From: Mucilaginibacter sp. UR6-1
GTDB lineage: Bacteria; Bacteroidota; Bacteroidia; Sphingobacteriales; Sphingobacteriaceae
Direction: 5' to 3'
Assembly (NCBI RefSeq): GCF_020880975.1
Contig: NZ_JAJIWP010000002.1
Span: 248,001 to 312,000, forward strand
DNA length: 64,000 nucleotides
This document shows positions 34,645-44,626 of this stretch, piece by piece. Position numbers and translations under genes: made by a program. The notes beneath the pieces are model-generated. The model ran no database searches and was not told the origin of the DNA. It saw nothing but the letters and a program-made list of their open reading frames with translations. Within the stretch, counting starts at the first letter, position 1; each line of letters begins with the position of its first letter.

Positions 34645-35685
34645 ATGAACAAGATTTTATATACAAACAGGCTATTGATATGTGCGGTGCTTTTAGCCGT
34701 AGCTGCAATATATACAAGCTGTAAAAAGCAAAATGAAGAACAGGCACTATCCGTTCAGAAACCTTATACTTATAACGATCAGTACTATAAAAACCTACGT
34801 GCTTATAAAGCATCGCCGCACCAGGTTTTTTACGGCTGGTTTGCAGGCTATGGCAATAAGGAGGGTGTAATAGCTGATTATAAACAATCAGCATCATGGG
34901 GAGAGCACTTTGCTGGTTTGCCCGACAGCCTTGATTTTTGCAGCTTATGGGGAGGTATACCTTCATTGAAAAAAAATGATTCGGTATCAACCTACAATCC
35001 TATAGCTTATGGCGAAATGCGCAAGGCAATGGAAGTACGCGGTATAAAAATGCTGGCCGTTGAAATTACAAGGATACAGAAACCGCAGTTTAAGGGCAGG
35101 TACCCATTAAACGATGAAGGTATACAAGCCTATGCGCAATGGTTAATAAACCAGGTAAAGGATAATGACCTGGATGGCCTTGATCTGGATTACGAACCGG
35201 AAGGGGACTGGTTGCAAAACGAGAACTTTAACAAGTTTATAGAAATTTTAGGAAAGGAATTCGGCCCTAAATCGAGTAATCCTGATAAGTACCTGGTTAT
35301 TGATTATTACAACCAGGCCCCTTTAAAGGAAGTTGAACCTTACATTAACCTTTTGGTAAACCAGGCCTACGGCATTGGTAGTGCATCGGGCTTACAAAGC
35401 CGGTATAACGGCGTTAGTAGTTGGTGCCCGCCGGGCAAGTATATTGTTACAGAAACTTTTGGTGATTACTGGCAAACCGGCGGCGTAGCGTTTACAGAGG
35501 CCGACGGGAACACACTGTCAGCAAACGGAAGGCGCCTGATGTCATTAGAGGGTATGGCGCGCTGGAATCCAACACAGGGGGCTAAAGCCGGATGGGGAGC
35601 TTTTTATTTTGAAAGGGATTACAACAACGGCCCCTTTCCGTTTGTAAGGGCAAGCATACAGGCAGCTAACCCGGCTATACGTTAA
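34645..35685 (+). CDS. GH18 endo-beta-N-acetylglucosaminidase-like lipoprotein
   Basis: The product is 346 residues from the ATG at 34645, chosen because it yields a lipobox (AIYTSC) and lies 10 nt after the SusD stop. The catalytic motif DGLDLDYEPE fits the GH18 pattern DxxDxDxE, with Glu as general acid. The overall size and companions (SusC, SusD, DUF1735-LamG, DUF1735-F5/8C) parallel Bacteroides loci that release N-glycans with a surface GH18 ENGase. Chitinase activity is possible but less likely in this context. The protein would act on the cell surface. Confidence 0.88.
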   Translation: MNKILYTNRLLICAVLLAVAAIYTSCKKQNEEQALSVQKPYTYNDQYYKNLRAYKASPHQVFYGWFAGYGNKEGVIADYKQSASWGEHFAGLPDSLDFCSLWGGIPSLKKNDSVSTYNPIAYGEMRKAMEVRGIKMLAVEITRIQKPQFKGRYPLNDEGIQAYAQWLINQVKDNDLDGLDLDYEPEGDWLQNENFNKFIEILGKEFGPKSSNPDKYLVIDYYNQAPLKEVEPYINLLVNQAYGIGSASGLQSRYNGVSSWCPPGKYIVTETFGDYWQTGGVAFTEADGNTLSANGRRLMSLEGMARWNPTQGAKAGWGAFYFERDYNNGPFPFVRASIQAANPAIR

Positions 35686-35707
35686 CCTATCCAATTAAAA
35701 ACCAAAG

Positions 35708-36865
35708 ATGAAAAAATCAGACATAATACTAAGGATAGGCTTTTTTGTAAGCTTATGCCTGGCCATATTAGTAGCCGCGGGCTGCAAAAAATCAGTAGAA
35801 TTTAAAGATGTTATATTAATTACCGGTACCGAAAACGGTAAATTGTTACCTTTTACTGTTGAAAATGCGCCCGCTACTTACGCGCTCACAGCTACCGCTA
35901 CCGGAAAAGTAACCAATGATGTTACCATTAATTTTGCGGTTGATACCGGGATGGTGGCAAACTACAATGCAGAGGTATCCGGCAAGTACTTTGCAGCGCC
36001 TGCCGGCAGCTATGAGTTATCTGCCAATTCAAGCATGATAAAAGCAGGTAATAATGTTTCAGACCCCATAAATGTAAAAATACTCTCGCTTGACAGGTTT
36101 GTAACCGGCCGCACTTACCTTATACCGGTAACTATAAAAAACGTTTCGGGCTCAAACAGCGTGCTTGAAGCCTCACGTACTGTTTACCTGAAAGTATCGC
36201 GTATTATTGATTTCAATTCTATCGATATATCCAATCCAAGCTTTTATGCTACCTATAAGTTTCCGCAGCCATACACTAACATAAGCCAGTTTACTTTTGA
36301 AATTAAATGCTTTGTAAATGATTTTCAGCCGCGTATTAACCGCCTGTGTAACTGGGGGCCGGCCAATGAGGCGTATCCAAACCTGCTGCGTTTTGGCGAA
36401 TTCGGGAGCGACCCTAATCAACTACAATGGGTAGCACCGGGTGGCAGCGCTTTTTCGAGCACAAGGTTTGCCACTAAAACATGGTACACGGTATCATGCG
36501 TGTTTGATGGCTCAAAATACATAATGTATGTAAACGGAAAGCTCGACTCATCATTTGATGGATCACCAAGAACGTTTGAACTGGGTGCGCTTGAGCTGGG
36601 CATGTCCTATGCCGGTTATGAGTACAGCCAAAGCATTAGCGCGAGGATATCTGAGATTCGCCTGTGGAACAAGGCTTTATCACGAACCGAAATAGCAAGC
36701 GGTATTTGCGGTGTTGATGCCAAATCAGAAGGCCTTGTAGCTTACTACAAAATGAATGAGGGCTCAGGCAATGTATTTTATGACCGTACAGGCAACGGGC
36801 GTGATATGACCTGGCCTAAAAGTACAGTTTGGTTAATGGATGATAACAACAAATGCGCGCAATAA
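35708..36865 (+). CDS. DUF1735 + LamG/concanavalin-like lipoprotein
   Basis: The product is a 385-residue lipoprotein with lipobox LVAAGC. An N-terminal DUF1735 beta domain (about 30-155, with NVKILSLDRFVTGRTYLIPVTIKNVSG) precedes a LamG/laminin-G-like jelly roll (about 180-375, TWYTVSCVFDGSKYIMYVNGKLDSS, ISEIRLWNKALSRTEIA, GLVAYYKMNEGSG). It is probably a surface glycan-binding protein supporting the GH18 enzyme. The stop precedes the next gene's ATG by 8 nt. Confidence 0.88.
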   Translation: MKKSDIILRIGFFVSLCLAILVAAGCKKSVEFKDVILITGTENGKLLPFTVENAPATYALTATATGKVTNDVTINFAVDTGMVANYNAEVSGKYFAAPAGSYELSANSSMIKAGNNVSDPINVKILSLDRFVTGRTYLIPVTIKNVSGSNSVLEASRTVYLKVSRIIDFNSIDISNPSFYATYKFPQPYTNISQFTFEIKCFVNDFQPRINRLCNWGPANEAYPNLLRFGEFGSDPNQLQWVAPGGSAFSSTRFATKTWYTVSCVFDGSKYIMYVNGKLDSSFDGSPRTFELGALELGMSYAGYEYSQSISARISEIRLWNKALSRTEIASGICGVDAKSEGLVAYYKMNEGSGNVFYDRTGNGRDMTWPKSTVWLMDDNNKCAQ

Positions 36866-36873
36866 TTCAGGTT

Positions 36874-37872
36874 ATGAGAAACAAGATAAAACACTGCAAA
36901 AATTTCGGTTTTTTGGCGTTGCTGTTGGTTATAACCGCAAGCGCCTGTAAAAAGAATGAAACTTATGATATTACCGGTGACAACGTGAACCGGGTATATG
37001 TAACTTCAGCCAGCAACCTGGTTAAAAGCACAAACAGTTACAATTTTACAATTACCAATACAGTAATAGGCTCAGTTGGTAGCGTAAACGCGGCAGTGCC
37101 CGTGCGCACAACCATGCCGGCGGCCGGTGCCTTAAAAGTTAGCTTTGCTGTTGATAACAACCTGATTGATGCTTACAATACGGCTAATAACACCAACTAT
37201 GTAGCACTGCCGGGCGATATTTTAAATTTAAATACGGCTTCGGTAAACGTGCCCCAGGGGCAGCAGCAATCGTCAGATTCGCTTAAAATTGCAATACCCA
37301 ATGAAAAGCTATCGCAGCTTACTGAAAATACTTATTTACTGCCGGTTAAAATTGCGGCCGTTACCGGAGACGCGGCTACCCAGGTAAGCACCAATAAAAA
37401 CGTATTTTACGTGGTGGTTACCGTCAGGGTATCAACATCTCAGTTATATGAATCGCCTACCGGGGCGGATATGACAGGGGATATTATTGCTAATCGCGGT
37501 AGCTGGAGCGCAACCATAGATAAACCATTAATACTTGGTAGCCCTGCCGATCTTTTTGACGGAAATACGGGCTCGTTTTTTTACTATACCTCAGCCAACA
37601 GTACACTCGTTACCGACTTAAGTGAAACCGTTACCGGTATCAGTGGCATCCGGATTAAAAATTATTTCGGCTTTTATGGCATCACAAACGCAAAGGTGCT
37701 TATCAGTACAAATGGCACTAACTGGACTGACCTTGGCACAGCAACACTGGGCGGTGGTGAAAGCCAGTATATTAAACCCTATAAGCCGTTTAATGCTCGG
37801 TATATCCGCCTGGATATAACGGACTGGCAAAATAATTTGATTGCACTTACAGAATTTGATCTATATAAATAG
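36874..37872 (+). CDS. DUF1735 + F5/8 type C lipoprotein
   Basis: The product is 332 residues from the ATG at 36874, which avoids overlap with the upstream gene and gives lipobox ITASAC; an in-frame ATG at 36853 overlaps that stop. DUF1735 (about 60-185, VPVRTTMPAAGALKVSFAVDN) is followed by an F5/8C discoidin domain (about 200-330, GSPADLFDGNTGSFFYYTS, ISTNGTNWTDLGTATLGG, FNARYIRLDITDWQNNLIALTEFDLY). It is likely a second surface glycan-binding protein and the last gene of the operon. Confidence 0.87.
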   Translation: MRNKIKHCKNFGFLALLLVITASACKKNETYDITGDNVNRVYVTSASNLVKSTNSYNFTITNTVIGSVGSVNAAVPVRTTMPAAGALKVSFAVDNNLIDAYNTANNTNYVALPGDILNLNTASVNVPQGQQQSSDSLKIAIPNEKLSQLTENTYLLPVKIAAVTGDAATQVSTNKNVFYVVVTVRVSTSQLYESPTGADMTGDIIANRGSWSATIDKPLILGSPADLFDGNTGSFFYYTSANSTLVTDLSETVTGISGIRIKNYFGFYGITNAKVLISTNGTNWTDLGTATLGGGESQYIKPYKPFNARYIRLDITDWQNNLIALTEFDLYK

Positions 37873-37924
37873 ATATGAATTTGTCCCTTGGTTAAGGACT
37901 ATACTTGGTTAATTGTTTAATTAG

Positions 37925-37950
37925 AGCGCTCCGGAAATTTTCGGGGCGCT
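37925..37950 (+). terminator. Terminator of the ECF-controlled operon
   Basis: AGCGCTCC (37925-37932) pairs with GGGGCGCT (37943-37950), including one G-U pair, followed by TGTTATT. It lies 53 nt after the last gene of the locus. Confidence 0.6.
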
Positions 37951-38082
37951 TGTTATTCAATGCCATGCCAGGCTTGACCGGAGCTGCCAGCAAAACAATA
38001 TATTTTTGTTATCTATTTTACACATTTGTTACGAAACAATTTTCGCTTAGCCTTATTTTATTAATAAATTTGTAATTTTAAG

Positions 38083-38472
38083 ATGCACAACAGATTTGCT
38101 TACATATTTATATCGGTAGTATGCTGGTTCAGCATCGCTATTGTGTTGCCTATTTCCGGTGCGCTTATCAAAAACCAATATGTAGCAACATCATCTTACA
38201 AATACAATAACGACCGGATTAGTGCCGATAACGTTTCTACTGTATGTAATGATGATGCTTCTGAATCTACCAATCAAAAAAGACTCGTTGCCCGGTTCAG
38301 GGTAAGGTTTCTTTTAAACCGCTCTGTTGAGCTTAATGCGATTTTACAATCCGGAGGTGCTATCCCCGGCTTTGTATCGGCACATATTAAACACTTGTTT
38401 ACACGCTATTTTGTACGCAAGGCTTCATTGCCTGGCTATTATAGCTTTCTGTTCAGGCTTAGTCCATTCTAA
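38083..38472 (+). CDS. Hypothetical protein with N-terminal membrane segment
   Basis: This is a 129-residue open frame starting with a hydrophobic segment (FAYIFISVVCWFSIAIVLPISGALI) and a polar remainder without a recognised domain. It has its own ATG and precedes the RND operon by 100 nt on the same strand. No family was recognised. It could be a small secreted protein or a spurious frame, although no competing gene is present. Confidence 0.45.
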   Translation: MHNRFAYIFISVVCWFSIAIVLPISGALIKNQYVATSSYKYNNDRISADNVSTVCNDDASESTNQKRLVARFRVRFLLNRSVELNAILQSGGAIPGFVSAHIKHLFTRYFVRKASLPGYYSFLFRLSPF

Positions 38473-38572
38473 ATCTATTTCTTTTTCTACTGATCAATCC
38501 GCTTTTCCGCGGGTGTGTGTTGCTTAATTTTTGCGCTTTGCGCTATTTTATTTCAGCTTTAACTATCAAACA

Positions 38573-39715
38573 ATGAAAAAGTTAAATGTTTTAGGCTATG
38601 CTATAGCCATTGCTTTGGCCTCCGCGGTCACGGGTTGCTCGTCAAGTGCAGCTACAGATGAAAAAACGGCCGATGCCGATACCCTCCAGTACCCTGTAAT
38701 GACTTTGACGGCTACAGATACAATCTTAAAAAAGTCATACGTTGCCGATATTCAGGCACATAAAAATGTCGAGATAAGGGCGCGTGTAAAAGGGTTTCTT
38801 GAAAAAATATATGTTGATGAAGGTAAGCCGGTAAAAAAGGGCCAACTTTTATTCAAGATAAACGACCAGGAGTTTAAAGTGGAACTTTCAAAGGCAAAGG
38901 CCGCTTTAAGCAACGCCGTGGCCGATGCCAAGGCTACCGAACTGGAGGTTGACCGCATTAAAATGCTGGTTGAAAAAAAGGTGATCTCCAAATCAGAACT
39001 GGAAGTAGCCCAGTCAAAATTAACAGCAGACAAGGCCACGATTGATGAAGCTCGCTCTATGGTGCAAAGCGCCCAAAACCAGCTTACCTATACCCAAATA
39101 CTGGCACCTTACGATGGTATTATTGACCGCATACCGCTAAAAGCAGGCAGTCTTATTGACGAGGGCACACTACTCACCAGCCTGTCCGACATCAGTTCAA
39201 TGTATGCTTACTTCAGTTTTCCTGAAAACGAATACCTGCGTTATGTGCGTACCATGAAAACCTCGCCCGATAAAACCAGCAGCATGGTATCTCTTATATT
39301 GGCTGATGGCGTAGAATTTCCGCAAAAAGGGCAAATAGAAACCATCGAGGGCGAAATAGAACAAACTACCGGCTCAATAAACTTTCGTGCCCGTTTCCCT
39401 AACCCGCAGGGGCTGCTAAGGCACGGTGCCACCGGCAAGCTATACATTTCAACAAAGGCCGATGATGTTGTGATGGTACCGCAGCAGTCGGTATTTGATA
39501 TTCAGGATAAAAGTTACGTTTACGTGGTTGACAAGGGTAACAAACTGCACATGCAGGCATTTACTCCGCTTACCCGTTTCTCTCATTATTACATTGTAAA
39601 GGATGGCCTCAAAGCAGGCGATAAAATCCTGTACGAAGGTACTCAGAACGTACGCGACGGAATGGTGATCAAGCCAAAACAAGTAGCAAAGGATGCTTTT
39701 ATAGCGATGCAATAA
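38573..39715 (+). CDS. RND efflux periplasmic adaptor (MFP), lipoprotein
   Basis: The product is 380 residues from the ATG at 38573 (the longer frame from 38531 lacks a signal peptide start). The lipobox AVTGC anchors it in the inner membrane. Membrane-fusion features are IQAHKNVEIRARVKGFLEKIYVDEGKPVKKGQLLFKI (lipoyl half), a coiled-coil hairpin (AKAALSNAVADAKATELEVDRI... SKLTADKATIDEARSM), the second lipoyl half YTQILAPYDGIIDR, and a beta-barrel/MP domain. It works with the downstream HAE1 pump and TolC-like protein. Confidence 0.94.
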   Translation: MKKLNVLGYAIAIALASAVTGCSSSAATDEKTADADTLQYPVMTLTATDTILKKSYVADIQAHKNVEIRARVKGFLEKIYVDEGKPVKKGQLLFKINDQEFKVELSKAKAALSNAVADAKATELEVDRIKMLVEKKVISKSELEVAQSKLTADKATIDEARSMVQSAQNQLTYTQILAPYDGIIDRIPLKAGSLIDEGTLLTSLSDISSMYAYFSFPENEYLRYVRTMKTSPDKTSSMVSLILADGVEFPQKGQIETIEGEIEQTTGSINFRARFPNPQGLLRHGATGKLYISTKADDVVMVPQQSVFDIQDKSYVYVVDKGNKLHMQAFTPLTRFSHYYIVKDGLKAGDKILYEGTQNVRDGMVIKPKQVAKDAFIAMQ

Positions 39716-39803
39716 AGCAAAGCCATCCTTTATCAATTTGTATTTGCGCGCTTTTAATTAAAGGTGCGCCTGAGTTTTATTGTTCACATTTTTCTGAAAC
39801 GAT

Positions 39804-42800
39804 ATGTTTGAAACCTTTATTAAGCGGCCCGTGCTGTCGCTTGTCATTTCCCTTATAATTACTTTACTGGGTGTGCTGGCCCTGGTTACACTGCCGGTTA
39901 CCCAGTTTCCTGATATTGTGCCGCCCTCGGTAACCGTAACCGCTAATTACACAGGTGCTAATGCCGAGGTATGCGCCAAAGCTGTAGCCACCCCGCTTGA
40001 GCGGGCCATTAATGGTGTGCCCGGCATGACGTATATGTCCAGCGTGTGTAGTAACGACGGTTTGACCGTAATCCAGATCTACTTTAATGTGGGTATTGAC
40101 CCGGATCAGGCTGCGGTTAACGTGCAAAACCGCGTATCCACCATTATAGATGAGTTGCCCGAAGAGGTAATAAAAGCAGGTGTTACCACCGAAAAAGAGG
40201 TGAACAGTATGCTGATGTACCTCAATGTAATGAGCGACGACAAAAATATGGATGAGAAATTCATCTACAACTTTACCGACATTAATGTATTGCAAGAGCT
40301 TAAACGTATTGATGGCGTTGGCCGTGCCGAGATTATGGGTGCTAAAGAGTACTCAATGCGTGTATGGCTTAAGCCTGATAAAATGCTGGCCTATAAAGTA
40401 TCAACCGATGAGGTGATCGATGCTATCCGCGCGCAGAACGTAGAGGCCGCACCGGGTAAAACCGGACAAAGCTCTGATAAATCGCCGCAGATGCTGCAAT
40501 ACGTACTACGCTATCCGGGTAAATTTTTTGATCCGAAGCAGTACGAAAACATTGTTATCCGTGCTGATGAAGGCGGCGCGGTGCTGATGCTGAAAGAGGT
40601 TGCCGATGTGGAATTTGGCTCGCTTACCTACAGCATGGTATCCAATACCGATGCCCGCCCGTCAGCCTCTATCATGATCAAGCAAAGGCCGGGTTCCAAC
40701 GCGCGCGATGTGATCAACAACATCAAAACCCGCATGGCTGAGTTAAAGGAAACCTCCTTTCCAACCGGCATGACGTATAATGTAAACTATGATGTATCCC
40801 GCTTTTTAGATGCATCGATACATGAAGTACTACGTACGCTTGTTGAAGCGTTTTTGTTGGTATTTGTTGTAGTCTACATCTTCCTTCAGGATTTCCGGTC
40901 AACATTGATACCAGCCCTCGCTGTACCGGTGGCCTTGATAGGTTCACTATTCTTTATGCAGATGCTGGGCTTCTCTATCAACCTGCTCACGCTGTTCGCG
41001 TTGGTGCTTGCCATTGGCATTGTGGTTGATAATGCCATTGTGGTGGTTGAGGCCGTACACGTAAAAATGACTGAGGAACATTTAAGCCCGATGGATGCCA
41101 CTATCAGCGCCATGCGCGAGATCAGCGGGGCTATAGTTGCCATAACCCTCGTAATGTCGGCTGTGTTTGTGCCGGTGGCGTTCATGTCGGGGCCGGTAGG
41201 GGTGTTTTACCGGCAGTTCTCGTTAACGCTGGCTATATCTATTGTTATATCGGGTGTTAACGCGTTAACACTTACACCGGCGCTTTGTGCCCTGATGTTA
41301 AAGCATGATCATGCCCCGCGTAAAAAGAGTTTTATTCAAAAGTTCTTCTCCGGGTTTAACAAAAGGTACGATGGTTTGCAAAACCGGTATGCTAAGTGGA
41401 TGAATTACCTTTCGCCACGCAAAGGATTAACGCTCATTATCCTGGCTGGCTTCTTTATCCTAACCTGGGGAACTAACGCGTTATTGCCTACTGGTTTTAT
41501 TCCGACTGAGGATCAGGGTATGCTGTATGTGAACGTAACCACCCCGGCGGGTGCTACGGTTGAGCGTACGGAGCAGGTGCTGAAACAGGTTGAAGCGCAA
41601 ACCAAATCTATTAAATCCATTGAGTCAGTATCAACCCTTGCAGGCTATAGTTTAGTGAATGAGATAGCCGGCGCATCTTACGGTATGGCTATGATCAGCC
41701 TTAAGCCATGGGATGAACGGGAAGAATCATTAACGGATGTGATCAGGCTATTGGAGGACAAAACGCGCAACATCAGCGATGCCTCCATACAATTCTTTCC
41801 GCCGCCAACAGTGCCGGGTTTTGGTAATGCCAGCGGTTTTGAGATACGGATGCTTGACCGCAGCGGCCGGGGTGATCTGCAAAACGCGGCTACCGTAACC
41901 CAAAAGTTTGTAAAGGCGCTTAATGACGCGCCGGAGATTATGGGCTCGTTCACCAGTTTCGACCCTAACTTTCCGCAGTACATGATCACCGTCGATCAGC
42001 AAACGGCAGCGAAAAAAGGCATCACGATAGACAAAGCCATGTCGACCCTGCAAACGCTGATGGGGAGCTATTATGCTTCAAACTTTATCCGTTTCGGGCA
42101 AATGTATAAGGTAATGGTACAGGCTTCGCCGGAGTACCGCTCAAAACCGGAGGATGTGCTAAACCTGCAGGTTAAAAATAATAAAGGCGAGATGGTACCA
42201 TTTGCCACCTTTATTAAAATGGAAAAGGTTTTCGGGCCTGAGCAGTTAACGCGATATAATATGTATACCTCGGCCATGATAACCGGTGATGCCGCGCCAG
42301 GTTACAGTAGTGGCGATGCGCTGAAAGCCATCCAGCGCGTGGCTGATGAAACCCTGCCTAAAGGCTTTGAGTTTGAATGGTCGGGCATGACACGGGAGCA
42401 GGTACTCTCCGGCGACCAGGCGATATACATTTTTGCCATCTGTTTGGTGTTTGTTTACCTGCTGCTTGCCGCGCAATATGAGAGCTTTTTGCTTCCGCTG
42501 CCGGTTATCCTTTCGCTGCCTACAGGTATTTTCGGGGCCTTCTTCTTTTTGAAAATATGCGGATTAGAGAATAATATCTACGCGCAGGTTGCCTTGGTTA
42601 TGCTTATCGGTTTGTTGGGTAAAAATGCTATCCTGATCGTAGAGTTCGCTATTCAGCGCCAAAAAGAAGGTTTAACCGTAGTTAAAGCCGCTATTGAAGG
42701 TGCTGTATCCAGGCTTCGCCCGATTTTGATGACTTCGCTGGCATTCATTGCCGGTTTAATACCCTTGTGTATCGCCAGCGGCGCGGGCGCTATGGGTAAC

Positions 42801-42965
42801 CGCTCCATAGGTACGGCATCAGCAGGAGGGATGCTATTGGGTACCATATTCGGGTTGATACTTATACCCGGCCTGTATGTAATTTTTGCCTCAATGGCCA
42901 ATCGTGGTAATAAAAAGAAAGACAAAATTGTACCGGCCGAAGCACCTGAACCAATAACTAATTAA
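39804..42965 (+). CDS. RND multidrug efflux permease (HAE1/AcrB family)
   Basis: The product is a 1053-residue inner-membrane pump with 12 expected helices and two large periplasmic loops. Hallmarks are FIKRPVLSLVISLIITLLGVLAL, PVTQFPDIVPPSVTVTANY, ALVLAIGIVVDNAIVVVEAV (proton-relay Asp in TM4, DN), PTGFIPTEDQGMLYV, and the C-terminal LIGLLGKNAILIVEFA. It exports amphiphilic drugs or metabolites by proton antiport. The 88-nt gap to the adaptor and 17-nt gap to the outer-membrane factor indicate an operon. Confidence 0.97.
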   Translation: MFETFIKRPVLSLVISLIITLLGVLALVTLPVTQFPDIVPPSVTVTANYTGANAEVCAKAVATPLERAINGVPGMTYMSSVCSNDGLTVIQIYFNVGIDPDQAAVNVQNRVSTIIDELPEEVIKAGVTTEKEVNSMLMYLNVMSDDKNMDEKFIYNFTDINVLQELKRIDGVGRAEIMGAKEYSMRVWLKPDKMLAYKVSTDEVIDAIRAQNVEAAPGKTGQSSDKSPQMLQYVLRYPGKFFDPKQYENIVIRADEGGAVLMLKEVADVEFGSLTYSMVSNTDARPSASIMIKQRPGSNARDVINNIKTRMAELKETSFPTGMTYNVNYDVSRFLDASIHEVLRTLVEAFLLVFVVVYIFLQDFRSTLIPALAVPVALIGSLFFMQMLGFSINLLTLFALVLAIGIVVDNAIVVVEAVHVKMTEEHLSPMDATISAMREISGAIVAITLVMSAVFVPVAFMSGPVGVFYRQFSLTLAISIVISGVNALTLTPALCALMLKHDHAPRKKSFIQKFFSGFNKRYDGLQNRYAKWMNYLSPRKGLTLIILAGFFILTWGTNALLPTGFIPTEDQGMLYVNVTTPAGATVERTEQVLKQVEAQTKSIKSIESVSTLAGYSLVNEIAGASYGMAMISLKPWDEREESLTDVIRLLEDKTRNISDASIQFFPPPTVPGFGNASGFEIRMLDRSGRGDLQNAATVTQKFVKALNDAPEIMGSFTSFDPNFPQYMITVDQQTAAKKGITIDKAMSTLQTLMGSYYASNFIRFGQMYKVMVQASPEYRSKPEDVLNLQVKNNKGEMVPFATFIKMEKVFGPEQLTRYNMYTSAMITGDAAPGYSSGDALKAIQRVADETLPKGFEFEWSGMTREQVLSGDQAIYIFAICLVFVYLLLAAQYESFLLPLPVILSLPTGIFGAFFFLKICGLENNIYAQVALVMLIGLLGKNAILIVEFAIQRQKEGLTVVKAAIEGAVSRLRPILMTSLAFIAGLIPLCIASGAGAMGNRSIGTASAGGMLLGTIFGLILIPGLYVIFASMANRGNKKKDKIVPAEAPEPITN

Positions 42966-42982
42966 CATTAACAATTAATAAG

Positions 42983-44425
42983 ATGCTTAAAAAAGCAAAC
43001 AGATATATAATGCCTTTAGCTTTTGCAGCCACGTGTTTAGCGGCCTGCAAAAACTACAAGGCTACAACGGCCGAAGCCAACATTAAATTGCCCGATACAT
43101 TTACGGGCAGTACTGATACGGCCAGTATTGCAAAACTGCCTGTAAAGCAGTTTTTTACTGATCAATACCTCGTCAATCTGATAGATTCGGCATTGGGTGC
43201 CAATCCGGATATTTTGACCGCCTTGCAGCGTGTTGAAGTGGCCAGGGCAAATGTGCGGTTCAATGCATCAAAATTACTACCGCAAATAAATGCTACAGCC
43301 AATGCCGGCGTTGAAAAATATGGCGACTACACCCAAAACGGCGTAGGTAACTACGACACTAATTTTTCGCCCAATATAAACGACAAGCAGCGTATACCCG
43401 ACCCGGTTCCAAACTACTTCCTGGGTTTTCAAACCTCGTGGGAGGTTGACCTGTGGGGTAAGTTAAGCAGCCAGAAAAAAGCGGCTTATGCCCGTTTTTT
43501 AGCCAGCCAAAGCGGCTACAGGTTGGTGATCACCTCGTTAACAGCGCAGATAGCGCAATCCTATTACCAACTGTTAGCCTTTGATACCGAGCTCAAGATC
43601 ATCAAAAAAAACATAGCGCTACAAGAAAAAGCCTTAGAGATTATCAGGATACAAAAGCTGGGCGGCCGCGCTACCGAACTGGCTGTGCAGCAGTTTAAGG
43701 CGCAGTTGCTGCGTACCAAAAGTTTGGAATACCTTACCCGCCAGCAAATCACCGAAACTGAAAATGAGCTGAATTTTTTAACAGGTAATTTTGATAAGCC
43801 AATAAACAGGGATACATCAATCAATTCATCGGCCTTACCGGCTGTACTATCAGCCGGTGTTCCAAGCCAGCTATTATTGAACAGGCCCGATGTGCAGGCG
43901 GCAGAATTAGAATTGGCCGCCATGAATGCAGATATCAAGACCGCCCGTCGCAGCTTTTTGCCATCATTAACGCTTACACCCTATGTAGGATATAATGCGT
44001 TTAAGTCATCGTTATTATTTGATCCCGGCAGTTTAACCTGGGGTGTTTTGGGCGGACTAACCGCGCCAATATTTAACCGCAAAGCACTAAAGGCCGACCT
44101 GCAAAGAACCATAGCTGAAAGTAAGGTTGCCGTTTACAATTATCAAAAGACCATATTAGCCGGTTTTCAGGAAGTTAGTAACGGGTTGAACGGCATCGAT
44201 AACTATAACAAGTTTTACCAACTAAAGCAGGATGAACTAAAATCTCTGAATAACGCGCTTTCGGTAGCGAATGATCTGTACCTGGTTGGCCGTGCTAATT
44301 ACCTCGAAATTATTACCGCGCAGCAAAGTGTACTTAATGCCGAGCTTGACCTGGCAAATACTAAGCGTAACATTTATTTAAGCGCCGTTGGCCTGTATAA
44401 GGCAGTAGGCGGAGGCTGGCGCTAA
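42983..44425 (+). CDS. RND outer-membrane factor (NodT/OprM family) lipoprotein
   Basis: The product is a 480-residue TolC-type channel with lipobox TCLAAC. Two tandem OEP repeats are visible: helices with ILTALQRVEVARANVRFNASKLLPQINATA, SWEVDLWGKLSSQKKAAYARF and LLNRPDVQAAELELAAMNADIKTARRSFLPSLTLTPYVGYN. It provides the outer-membrane exit duct of the pump. A perfect hairpin follows as operon terminator. Confidence 0.95.
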   Translation: MLKKANRYIMPLAFAATCLAACKNYKATTAEANIKLPDTFTGSTDTASIAKLPVKQFFTDQYLVNLIDSALGANPDILTALQRVEVARANVRFNASKLLPQINATANAGVEKYGDYTQNGVGNYDTNFSPNINDKQRIPDPVPNYFLGFQTSWEVDLWGKLSSQKKAAYARFLASQSGYRLVITSLTAQIAQSYYQLLAFDTELKIIKKNIALQEKALEIIRIQKLGGRATELAVQQFKAQLLRTKSLEYLTRQQITETENELNFLTGNFDKPINRDTSINSSALPAVLSAGVPSQLLLNRPDVQAAELELAAMNADIKTARRSFLPSLTLTPYVGYNAFKSSLLFDPGSLTWGVLGGLTAPIFNRKALKADLQRTIAESKVAVYNYQKTILAGFQEVSNGLNGIDNYNKFYQLKQDELKSLNNALSVANDLYLVGRANYLEIITAQQSVLNAELDLANTKRNIYLSAVGLYKAVGGGWR

Positions 44426-44468
44426 AAAGTCATGTCCTTAAATCTTATAAGTTAGTTACAGGAGTTTT

Positions 44469-44498
44469 ATCGAAATCCTTGCCTTCAAGGATTTCGAT
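44469..44498 (+). terminator. Terminator of the RND operon
   Basis: ATCGAAATCCTT (44469-44480) pairs perfectly with AAGGATTTCGAT (44487-44498) around a 6-nt loop, followed by TTCCTGG. It lies 43 nt after the operon's last stop. Confidence 0.7.
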
Positions 44499-44594
44499 TT
44501 CCTGGTTATGTTCATCAAATACCTCCGATTGCCTCAAATTTAGGTAACCGAATGATTCATTTTTGTTAGTCTGAAACGAGCGCTTTTGACGTAA

Positions 44595-44626
44595 AAAAGC
44601 GCCTAAATCATTGATTTAAGCGCTTT
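44595..44626. repeat. 16-bp inverted repeat
   Basis: AAAAGCGCCTAAATCA (44595-44610) and its complement at 44611-44626 pair with one mismatch and no loop spacer. The A-tract and T-tract flanks suggest a bidirectional terminator. Confidence 0.6.

Noticed and set aside
38065..38072. TAAATTTG as promoter of the hypothetical gene at 38083
   Set aside because: It has no TTG at the proper distance and leaves only about 10 nt before the start codon.
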